Shown: positions 57,220 through 64,000 of the stretch, piece by piece
How the letters are laid out: each line of letters starts with the position of its first letter
How positions within the stretch are numbered: the first letter of the stretch is position 1
Source: Pelagerythrobacter aerophilus
GTDB taxonomy: Bacteria > Pseudomonadota > Alphaproteobacteria > Sphingomonadales > Sphingomonadaceae
Assembly (NCBI RefSeq): GCF_003581645.1
Contig: NZ_QXFK01000004.1
Location: 1 to 64,000 of the forward strand
Length of the DNA: 64,000 nt
Direction of reading: 5' to 3'
Notes under the pieces: generated by a model
Seen by the model: the letters and a program-made list of their open reading frames with translations, nothing else
Database searches by the model: none
What the model was told of the DNA's origin: nothing
Program-made: the position numbers and the translations under genes

Positions 57220-58164
57220 ATGCCCGGCGGATTGGTTGCGCTTCTCGACGACGTTTCCGTAATTGCGCGTGCCGCTGCGGGCTCCGTCGACGATGTCAGT
57301 ATAGCGGCGAGCAGGGCCGGTTCGAAAGCCGCGGGCGTGGTGATCGACGATGCGGCCGTGACCCCGTCCTACGTCACCGGCCTGTCGCCTGCGCGCGAGC
57401 TGCCGATCATCTGGAAGATCACCAAGGGCAGCCTGAAGAACAAGCTGCTGATCCTGCTCCCCGGCGCGCTGCTGCTGAGCCAGTTCCTGCCCGCAGCGAT
57501 CATCTTCATCCTCATGCTCGGGGGCGGCTTCCTCAGCTACGAGGGCGCCGAGAAGGTGATGGAGAAGCTGGGCGGCGAGAAGCACGGCAAGACGCTGGAG
57601 GATCCGATCGAGGACCCGGCCGCGTTCGAACAGCAGCGCGTCTCCGGCGCGATCCGGACCGACCTGATCCTGTCCGCCGAGATCATGGCGATCACGCTCA
57701 ACGAAGTCGCGGTCGAAACCTTCGTGGTCCGCGCGGGCGTGCTCGCGCTCGTCGGCGTGGCGATCACGTTCGTGGTCTACGGCGCGGTGGCGCTGATCGT
57801 GAAGATGGACGACGTGGGGCTGCACTTGTCCGAGAAGAGCTCCGCGCTCGCGCAGAGCGTCGGCCGTTTCCTGCTGCGCGCGATGCCTCGCCTGCTTACC
57901 GCCCTGTCGCTGATCGGCACGGTGGCGATGCTGTGGGTCGGCGGGGGGATCGTCCTCCATGGCCTCGCAGAGCTGGGCGTCTCCCAGCCGGAGCACCTCG
58001 TGGAGGACATCCGGCATGGGGTGGAAGCGGCGACGGGCGCCGTGGGCGGGGTGGCAGGCTGGATCACCTTCGCCGGACTGTCCGCCCTGTTCGGCCTTGT
58101 CCTCGGCGCGGTGATTGCCTTTGTCCTGCACAAAGTGCTGCGGATTGGAAGCGGCGCGCACTAG
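57220..58164 (+). CDS. DUF808 (YedI-type) membrane protein
   Basis: A 314-aa protein matching DUF808: MPGGLVALLDDVSVIARAAA, SKAAGVVIDDAAVTPSYVTG, then membrane segments near 90-110, 155-190, 225-245 and 275-305. YedI is an inner-membrane protein of unknown function. The length is normal. It has no co-directional neighbour close by and converges on the YbjN gene. Confidence 0.9.
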   Translation: MPGGLVALLDDVSVIARAAAGSVDDVSIAASRAGSKAAGVVIDDAAVTPSYVTGLSPARELPIIWKITKGSLKNKLLILLPGALLLSQFLPAAIIFILMLGGGFLSYEGAEKVMEKLGGEKHGKTLEDPIEDPAAFEQQRVSGAIRTDLILSAEIMAITLNEVAVETFVVRAGVLALVGVAITFVVYGAVALIVKMDDVGLHLSEKSSALAQSVGRFLLRAMPRLLTALSLIGTVAMLWVGGGIVLHGLAELGVSQPEHLVEDIRHGVEAATGAVGGVAGWITFAGLSALFGLVLGAVIAFVLHKVLRIGSGAH

Positions 58165-58285
58165 CGCGCACGCCGGAGCACCCGGCGCCCTCCGTAGGCA
58201 CCCGCGAGTAAGCGCCCCGTTTCATGGCAACCGGTCGGCGTTCCGCGAGGGCGGCACCGTCCCGACGCATGTTATCGAACTTCCT

Positions 58286-58777
58286 CTACTCCACGGTCTC
58301 GCCGGCAAAGGCCTCGCGCCGCGCCACGTCTATCGCATCGCTGAAGCTGAGCACGCTCGCGAGGAACACCGGCGCCGGGATGCCATCGCCTGTGATCACA
58401 TCCCATTCGATGTAGGGATCGCCCTCGTCGTCCAGAAAGGTGCTGCTGAACCGATACTTCCGGGCCAGTGCGAGGGCCTCCTCGGCGGTCCACGGTTCCT
58501 TGCGGTCGAAGCCGGCCGAGAACTGCAGCGCGTCGCAACCATCGTGGGACGTTTCGTCGCAGCCGTAGAAGTAAATCCGAGTCGACCATCCGGAAAGCCG
58601 GGTCAGGATCATCGGATCGCCCGTGCCGTCCTCTGTCAGCTCGGCATCGTACCCGGCCCCTTCGAGAGCGGCGAGAATGCCCTGGGGGTTCTTGGCGGCC
58701 ACCATCGCTTCGCCGGTCTGGGCGCCCAGCGGCGCCGCAGCAAGAACGAGCGCGCTGGCGGCAATCAGTCTCTTCAT
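58286..58777 (-). CDS. Exported YbjN-domain protein
   Basis: A 163-aa protein with a signal peptide (MKRLIAASALVLAAAPLGAQ) and a YbjN-like domain: PQGILAALEGAGYDAELTED, ILTRLSGWSTRIYFYGCDET, CDALQFSAGF and YRFSSTFLDDEGDPYIEWDV. Members have a chaperone-like fold; function is unclear. The start at 58777 is chosen at the signal peptide with GGGGGAA upstream. The two cysteines could be disulfide bonded in the periplasm. Confidence 0.82.
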   Translation of the reverse strand: MKRLIAASALVLAAAPLGAQTGEAMVAAKNPQGILAALEGAGYDAELTEDGTGDPMILTRLSGWSTRIYFYGCDETSHDGCDALQFSAGFDRKEPWTAEEALALARKYRFSSTFLDDEGDPYIEWDVITGDGIPAPVFLASVLSFSDAIDVARREAFAGETVE

Positions 58778-58905
58778 TCTGTCGGTTCCCCCCGTAAATT
58801 GGACTTGCAGACTGGCGGGAATCGGTCGTCGAGGCAACGTCAAAGGAGCGGGCGCCCTCCCGTTCCCGTCAATCCTCGGGGCTGCGAGTCAGGCACCGCC
58901 CGCTC

Positions 58906-59811
58906 TCATCCCTTCCCTTTGGTCTTTGTCTTGCCCGCCCTGGCATTGGCGGCGATGAAATCGATGATCATCCCCGCAATGTCCTTGCCGCTCGCGGCCT
59001 CAATTCCTTCCAGGCCGGGCGAGGAATTGACTTCCATGATGACCGGCCCGTGATTGCTGCGCAGCATGTCCACGCCGCAGACGTTCAGCCCCATGCGCTT
59101 GGCCGCGCGCACGGCGGTCGAGCGTTCCTCGGGCGTGATCCTGACCAGTTCCGCGCTGCCGCCGCGGTGGAGGTTGCTGCGGAAATCGTCGGGCGCGCCA
59201 GTGCGCTTCATCGCGGCGACGACCTTGCCACCGATCACCAGCGCGCGGATGTCGGTGCCGCCAGCTTCCTTGATGAACTCCTGCACCAGGATGTTGACGT
59301 TGGCGCCCCGGAAGGCCTCGATCACCGACTTGGCGCTCGCCTCGGTCTCGGCGAGGACGACGCCGATTCCCTGCGTGCCTTCGAGCAGCTTGATCACCAC
59401 CGGCGGCCCCTTGACCGCCTTGACGATCTCCTCGGTCTGTTTCGGGTCGTGCGCGAAGGCCGTCAGCGGTAGGCCGAGACCGTGCTTGGCGAGAATCTGC
59501 ATCGAACGCAGCTTGTCGCGGCTGCGGCCGATCGCGACGCTTTCGTTGAGCGGCCAGACACCGCTCATCTCGAACTGGCGCAGGATCGCGAGGCCGTAAT
59601 GCGTGATCGAGGCGCCGATGCGCGGGATCACCGCGTCGTAGCCGGTCAGCGTCTCGCCATTATAGGTTACCGTCGGGCGGTGCGAGGCGATCTGCACGTT
59701 GCAGCGCAGCGTGTTGAGCACGTCGAGCACATGGCCCCGCGCCTCCGCCGCCTCCACCAGCCGCCGGTGTGAGTAAAGGTTCGGATTCCGGGCAAGCATG
59801 GCAATCTTCAT
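58906..59811 (-). CDS. rimK: RimK-family ATP-grasp ligase
   Basis: A 301-aa enzyme of normal length. Seen are [40 protein letters not shown], the ATP-grasp loop [33 protein letters not shown] and the metal site [11 protein letters not shown]. RimK adds glutamates to the C-terminus of ribosomal protein S6 in gammaproteobacteria; S6 is encoded 2 kb away here. Its ATG overlaps the upstream protease stop (ATGA). Confidence 0.9.
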   Translation of the reverse strand: MKIAMLARNPNLYSHRRLVEAAEARGHVLDVLNTLRCNVQIASHRPTVTYNGETLTGYDAVIPRIGASITHYGLAILRQFEMSGVWPLNESVAIGRSRDKLRSMQILAKHGLGLPLTAFAHDPKQTEEIVKAVKGPPVVIKLLEGTQGIGVVLAETEASAKSVIEAFRGANVNILVQEFIKEAGGTDIRALVIGGKVVAAMKRTGAPDDFRSNLHRGGSAELVRITPEERSTAVRAAKRMGLNVCGVDMLRSNHGPVIMEVNSSPGLEGIEAASGKDIAGMIIDFIAANARAGKTKTKGKG

Positions 59812-60272
59812 GGCACGCGATCTTTCCTCGGCATGCGCCCGGGCGACTGGAGCCACGAGCTGCCCGAATCAACGACAAACCGCCGGCGAAGTGCCGTGCG
59901 GCCGATAAGCAGGGGAAATTGCATGTCCGAGCGGTCGGCAAGACTGATCTCGGCACGAAATTCGACGGCGCCGATACGCATCGGCGTCTTCACGATCAAG
60001 CGCATTTGCGTCTCGCCGTTCGAGCTGGTGATCCCGCGCTTGTCTACCTGGACCGCCTCGCACACCTGACGCACGTGCTGGCGCCCGAAATCGACCGCGA
60101 AACGGACGTAATTCCGCCCGTCTCGTTCGAACCGGTCGAGCACGGTCGCGTGAAGCGACGAGGTCCGCGCGCCGGTATCGATCTTGGCCGGAACGGCGGT
60201 GAGGCCCAGTTCGGGTAAAGCCACCAGTTCGCGCCATCCGACCGCCGGCAATGGCTCCTTCTTCGCGCTCAA
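59808..60272 (-). CDS. RimB-like retropepsin protease (PF05618 type)
   Basis: A 154-aa protein of the family once called ATP-dependent zinc proteases. The aspartic-protease motif [14 protein letters not shown] has D32, and a second [20 protein letters not shown] closes the fold, so a retropepsin mechanism is more likely than zinc. In Pseudomonas RimB works with RimK. The start is TTG at 60272, overlapping the propeller stop (TTGA); no better in-frame start is seen. It forms a coupled operon with rimK. Confidence 0.8.
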   Translation of the reverse strand: MSAKKEPLPAVGWRELVALPELGLTAVPAKIDTGARTSSLHATVLDRFERDGRNYVRFAVDFGRQHVRQVCEAVQVDKRGITSSNGETQMRLIVKTPMRIGAVEFRAEISLADRSDMQFPLLIGRTALRRRFVVDSGSSWLQSPGRMPRKDRVP

Positions 60273-61270
60273 CCGACGATCGCCAGCCCGTCGCCCCCGT
60301 CGCCGGTGGCCAGCCGCCGCAGCACCTTGCCGCTGGCGAAATCGACTTCGGCGATCGTGTCGGTGCCGGTCTCGGCGACGTAGATGCGCTCCCCATCCTC
60401 GGACCAGACGATCGTGACCTGCTGGCGCTCTTCCGCCTCCTGGCGGCCCGAGACCTCGATCGTGCGTACCGCGCGCGCCGTGGCGAGATCGATGACCGTC
60501 AGCGAACCATCGGCCATGTTGGAGGTCACCGCGACATCGCCCTGCGGCCGGACCGCGAGGCGCAGCGGGAAGTCGCCGGTCGCGACCTCGTGCCGCACCT
60601 CCAGTGTCTGCGGATCGACGGCGAACGCCTTGTCCGACCCCCGCGCGGAAACCCATAGAGTCTCGCCGTCCGGCGCGAGATCGATCCCTTCCGGCTCGAT
60701 GCCGACTTCCACCGAGCGCGGCGCGCGGCGGGTCAGCAAGTCGACCAGCGTCACCGTTTTCGAGCCGAGGTCGACCGTCCAGGCATGCCGCGCATCGGGC
60801 GCGACGGCGAGCATGTGCGTACCTTCCTGCCCGGTCGAGAATTCGAACGCCTCGGCATTCTCGCTGAGCGGATTGCGGATCCAGAAGATCGAGCGGCGTC
60901 CCTCGGCACTCGCGTAGAGATCGCCGTTCGCATGCCAGACGATCCCGTGCGGCCGCGCGTTCTCCCCCAGCTCGATCCGCTTGACCCGCGAGAGGTCGCT
61001 CGCGCGGAACACGTCGACGCTCGTGCCGCCGTAGCAGGCGAGCGCGACATGCGTGCCGTCGGGCGAGGTGGCGAGCTCGTGCGGGTTGGCGCAGCTATCG
61101 ACCCGCGCGACCTCTTTGCCGCTCGCGAGGTCGATCTTCGACAGCGAGTTGCCGAACTTGTTGGCGACGAACACCGCGGCCTCGCCACCGGCCGCCGATC
61201 CCGCGCCGGGCTCCTCGGCAACGGGCGCGCAGGCCGCCGCGGCCAGGCATAGAAGCGATAAAACCCGCAT
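60269..61270 (-). CDS. YVTN-type beta-propeller lipoprotein
   Basis: A 333-aa protein with lipobox LAAAACAP (lipidated Cys at 14) and seven-blade-like repeats: VFVANKFGNSLSKIDLASGK, TSPDGTHVALACYGG, LWVSARGSDKAFAVDPQTLE, IYVAETGTDTIAEVDFASGK. It is likely anchored in the outer or inner membrane facing the periplasm. Its stop overlaps the RimB-like start, so three genes are translationally coupled. Its part in the Rim pathway, if any, is unknown. Confidence 0.82.
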   Translation of the reverse strand: MRVLSLLCLAAAACAPVAEEPGAGSAAGGEAAVFVANKFGNSLSKIDLASGKEVARVDSCANPHELATSPDGTHVALACYGGTSVDVFRASDLSRVKRIELGENARPHGIVWHANGDLYASAEGRRSIFWIRNPLSENAEAFEFSTGQEGTHMLAVAPDARHAWTVDLGSKTVTLVDLLTRRAPRSVEVGIEPEGIDLAPDGETLWVSARGSDKAFAVDPQTLEVRHEVATGDFPLRLAVRPQGDVAVTSNMADGSLTVIDLATARAVRTIEVSGRQEAEERQQVTIVWSEDGERIYVAETGTDTIAEVDFASGKVLRRLATGDGGDGLAIVG

Positions 61271-61331
61271 GACGTCCTCCGAGCAGCCCTCCGTAGTGAG
61301 AGGGAGGATAACCGACCTTGCCGCCTTCTCC

Positions 61332-61408
61332 GAGTCCCCGCGAAGGCGGAGACCTCAGGATATCAGCGGAGCGCCAATGGCATGAGGTCCCCGCCTTCGC
61401 GGGGACTC
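61332..61408. repeat. Dispersed inverted repeat, type D
   Basis: A 77-bp element: gagtccccgcgaaggcgg (from 61332) with partner ccgccttcgcggggactc (to 61408), plus inner tgaggtc/gacctca. Each half holds the small hairpin ccgcgaaggcgg-like core, as in copies A and B, but the sequence differs. It lies between the M2 peptidase stop and the propeller gene. Confidence 0.8.
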
Positions 61409-61417
61409 ACACGGGGC

Positions 61418-63271
61418 CTACCAGCCCGTCGGCTTGCCCTTGTTCTGCTCGTCGAGCCAGGCCTTCAGCGGCGCGAAGTATTCGAGCATCGGCTTGGCGC
61501 TCATCTCGCGGGTGCCGGTGAACGCCTCGAGCGCGTCGGGCCACGGTTCGCTCGCGCCCATCTCCAGCATCTGCGCCAGCTTCGCGCCCACTTCCTTGTT
61601 GCCGTAGAAGCTGCAGCGGTGGAGCGGGCCCTTCCAGCCGGCCTGATCGCAGGCGGCCTTGTAGAACTGGAACTGCAGGATGCGCGCGAGGAAGTACCGC
61701 ATGTAGGGCGTGTTGCCCGGGATGTGGTACTTCGCGCCCGGATCGAAGGCGTCGGCCGGCCGCTCGACCGGCGGCGTGATGCCCTGATACTCGCGCCGCA
61801 GCTCGGTCCATGCGGTGTTGTAGTCCGCCGGAGCGATCGATCCGTCGAACACGCCCCAGCGCCACTTGTCGACCAGCAGGCCGAACGGCAGGAACGCGAC
61901 CTTGTCCATCGCCTGCCGCAGCAGGAGGCCGATGTCCTTCTCTGCGCCCGGCACCTGGCTGCGGTCGAGCAGGCCGATCTGGACGAGGTATTCAGGCGTG
62001 ATCGACAGCGCGACGAAATCGCCGATCGCCTCGTGGAACCCGTCGTTCGCGCCGTTGAGATAGAGGTACGGCTGCTCGTTGTAGGCGCGCTGGTAGTAGT
62101 TGTGCCCCAGCTCGTGGTGGATGGTGACGAAGTCGTCCGCATTCACCTTGATGCACATCTTGATGCGGATGTCGTCCTTGTTGTCGACGTCCCAGGCGCT
62201 GGCGTGACACACCACTTCGCGGTCGGCCGGCTTGGTGAACAGGCTGCGCTCCCAGAAGGTTTCCGGCAGCGGCTTGAAGCCGAGCGACGAATAGAAGCCC
62301 TCGCCGATCTTGACCATGTCGAGCGGCTCCTTGCCCTGCGCTTCCAGCAGCTCGCCGATATCATAGCCGAGATCGCCCGAACCCTCCGGCGCGACGATCG
62401 GGTAGATATTGCCCCATTCCTGCGCCCACATGTTGCCGAGCAGGTCGGCGCGGATCGGCCCGGTGGTCGGCTGCACCGCGTTGCCGTATTTCTCGTTGAG
62501 CTGCGTGCGCACGTAAGTGTGGAGCGCCTCGTACAGCGGCCGGGTCTCCTGCCACAGCCGCTCGGTCATGGCGGTGAATTCCTCGGGGTCCATGTCGTAG
62601 CCGGAGCGCCACATCGCCCCCACGTCGTCGAACCCGAGCTCGGTCGCGCCGCCGTTGGCGATCTCGACCATGCGGACGTATTCTTCCTTCATCGGCGCGC
62701 CGACGTTGTCGTGCCAGCTCGCCCACATCTCGGCGAACTCCTCGGGCGTGTGCTCGAGATTGCCCATCTCCGCCTCGATGTCGGAGCCGGAGATCTCCTG
62801 CCCGTTGAGCGTGCCGCGGCCCTTGCCGTACTGGCTCTGCAGGCTGGTCGCGATCTCGTTGAGTTCGGTCGCGGCGCCCGCCGTGGTCGGCGCGGGCAGG
62901 ACGATGCCGTTGCGCAGGATATCCAGCTTGCGCGCGACGTCGGGGTCGAGCCCCTGGATTTGTGCGTACTTCGCGGCCTCAAGCGCGTACTTGACCGACT
63001 TCTCGGTCCCTTCCGCACCTGCCTGCGCGGCGAGCGCGTCGGTATCGTCAGTGATGTAGGTCGCGTTGACCCAATAGACCCGGCTCGCGTCGACCGAGTA
63101 GTCGAACAGGTCCTTCTCCACCATGTCGACCCAGGCGGCCGCGCCCTGCGGCGTCATCGGATATTCCTGCTGCGCGGTCTGCTCGCCGGCGGGCGGGCTG
63201 GTATCCTGCGCGTGAGCGGGAACGGCGAGCGAGACGGCAAGCGCGGCAAGCGCGACGGGTGCGAACTTCAT
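61418..63271 (-). CDS. M2-family peptidyl-dipeptidase (ACE-like)
   Basis: A 617-aa exported zinc peptidase. The signal peptide (MKFAPVALAALAVSLAVPA) decides the start at 63271. The zinc motif is HHELGHNYYQ with H386-E387-x-x-H390, and the third ligand glutamate lies in NDGFHEAIGDFVAL. M2 enzymes remove C-terminal dipeptides and resemble angiotensin-converting enzyme. The length is normal for bacterial members. It begins about 72 bp before the convergent hydrolase fragment's stop on the same strand. Confidence 0.9.
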   Translation of the reverse strand: MKFAPVALAALAVSLAVPAHAQDTSPPAGEQTAQQEYPMTPQGAAAWVDMVEKDLFDYSVDASRVYWVNATYITDDTDALAAQAGAEGTEKSVKYALEAAKYAQIQGLDPDVARKLDILRNGIVLPAPTTAGAATELNEIATSLQSQYGKGRGTLNGQEISGSDIEAEMGNLEHTPEEFAEMWASWHDNVGAPMKEEYVRMVEIANGGATELGFDDVGAMWRSGYDMDPEEFTAMTERLWQETRPLYEALHTYVRTQLNEKYGNAVQPTTGPIRADLLGNMWAQEWGNIYPIVAPEGSGDLGYDIGELLEAQGKEPLDMVKIGEGFYSSLGFKPLPETFWERSLFTKPADREVVCHASAWDVDNKDDIRIKMCIKVNADDFVTIHHELGHNYYQRAYNEQPYLYLNGANDGFHEAIGDFVALSITPEYLVQIGLLDRSQVPGAEKDIGLLLRQAMDKVAFLPFGLLVDKWRWGVFDGSIAPADYNTAWTELRREYQGITPPVERPADAFDPGAKYHIPGNTPYMRYFLARILQFQFYKAACDQAGWKGPLHRCSFYGNKEVGAKLAQMLEMGASEPWPDALEAFTGTREMSAKPMLEYFAPLKAWLDEQNKGKPTGW

Positions 63272-63342
63272 GATCTGGGGCATCCTCTCATGCGGAACCG
63301 GTTTCGGCAGATACCGGTTTTTGAACCTCCGCCGGACGCGAA

Positions 63343-64000
63343 TCAAGCGGTTGCGCCGAGAAACTCCACCAGTGCATCACCCAGCGCGCCTTCGGTCACC
63401 GAGCTCATGTGCGTGCCGGGTATCTCCACATGGCGCGCATCGGGCAGCGCCTCGGCAAGCTTGGCCGCCGAGCCGTTGTCGTCGTCCTTGTCGCCGCACA
63501 GGACCATTGTCGGCATCGTGATCTTCGCCAATTCCTCGGGATCGGTGTCGTCCACCGCCTGAAGCAACAGCCGTGCGGCCACGCGGTCGATCTTCATCGT
63601 CTTCATGAAGCTGACCGCCATGAACGCCGGATCGCCGCGTTCGACCTCGTCGAAGCGGTCGATCGCGTCGATGAAGAACGCCGCGCGCCGGTTCCAGCCG
63701 GCCAGCCCCTCTAGGCCCATCCCACCCAGCACCAGCCGGCGCGGACGAAGCCCGTCGATCACCGCCCGCGCCGAAGTTCGCGAGCCAAGCGAGAAACCGA
63801 CCAGGTCGTAGTCCTCCAGCCCCAGTGCCTCGACCAGCGCCGCCGCATCCTTCGCCAGCACGCCCGGCGGATAGGCATCGGCCTCGTGCGGCTTGGCGCT
63901 GTCGCCGTGCGCCCGCAGGTCGGGCATCACCGCCTCGAACCCTGCGTCGGCCAGCTTCTGCGCATGCCCGAAGCGGATCCAGTTCATCTCCGCGCTCGAG
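63343..64000 (-). CDS. Alpha/beta hydrolase, 5' end outside the window
   Basis: At least 218 residues of an alpha/beta hydrolase. Reading continues open to the window edge (SSAEMNWIRFG), so the start is missing. The nucleophile elbow is GFSLGSRTSA, the acid is near LCGDKDDDNG and the histidine is in IPGTHMSSVTEGA. Similar proteins hydrolyse enol-lactones or esters; the substrate cannot be told. The missing part should hold the oxyanion HG motif. Confidence 0.8.
   Translation of the reverse strand, partial: SSAEMNWIRFGHAQKLADAGFEAVMPDLRAHGDSAKPHEADAYPPGVLAKDAAALVEALGLEDYDLVGFSLGSRTSARAVIDGLRPRRLVLGGMGLEGLAGWNRRAAFFIDAIDRFDEVERGDPAFMAVSFMKTMKIDRVAARLLLQAVDDTDPEELAKITMPTMVLCGDKDDDNGSAAKLAEALPDARHVEIPGTHMSSVTEGALGDALVEFLGATA

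Overview
The window looks like chromosomal DNA of an alphaproteobacterium, most likely a sphingomonad of the Erythrobacteraceae type (inference from gene content). The DNA is GC-rich, and most genes have strong alphaproteobacterial relatives. The order bamD-recN-...-ligA, the accB-accC pair next to aroQ, a TonB receptor with a PepSY protein, a stand-alone gene-transfer-agent-type holin and several proteins familiar from sphingomonads all fit. No tree or database search could be run.

Region 1 (1-7536) is a mobile island. It starts with an IS110-family (IS1111 subgroup) element whose two subterminal inverted repeats lie at 4-18 and 1370-1384. Next come a divergent HTH gene and a tight operon of a serine recombinase and two ParB/RepB-like proteins, then a HigB/HigA-type toxin-antitoxin pair and a tyrosine integrase. 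The island ends at 7491-7536 with a loose 3' half of tRNA-Pro(GGG), cut in the anticodon loop, which I read as the right attachment site. The left end lies outside the window.

Region 2 (7612-25132) is mostly core: a CitE-like lyase, a GTA-type holin, aroQ-accB-accC, an Lrp regulator, a histidine kinase with a decayed ATP-binding domain, a WalW-type deacetylase, two tRNAs (CAT anticodon; Pro-TGG), a TonB receptor/PepSY pair, a MATE exporter, an M28 peptidase and ettA.

Region 3 (25164-36003) holds a DUF2267/CBS pair, then the minus-strand series bamD-recN-esterase-monooxygenase-ligA, in which the last four genes overlap by a few bases. Proline synthesis follows, with proB divergent from proC-proA.

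Region 4 (36004-40251) is a variable spot between proA and lepA. It contains a 227-bp near-palindrome, a terminase-small-subunit-like gene, a frameshifted HigA-type antitoxin, a 49-aa cysteine protein with a highly structured leader, an AT-richer HTH-ParA ATPase with a partner of unknown function, and two small HTH genes facing them.

Region 5 (40257-64000) is core: lepA, a GGDEF-EAL-PilZ signalling protein, a ferredoxin-NADP reductase, an N-acyl-D-amino-acid deacylase-like enzyme, dnaN, fabG and fabD separated by a GxxExxY gene with its own inverted repeats, an LD-carboxypeptidase facing a Mur ligase (peptidoglycan recycling), amn, the rpsF-rpsR-rplI operon, a DUF808 protein, a YbjN protein, a propeller lipoprotein/retropepsin/rimK operon, an M2 peptidase and a truncated alpha/beta hydrolase.

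Short palindromic repeats of related design are scattered between genes (26235-26316, 32470-32548, 48297-48322, 61332-61408, and a second type near 24651 and 37255). The least explained systems are the recombinase-ParB-ParB module and the HTH-ParA pair.
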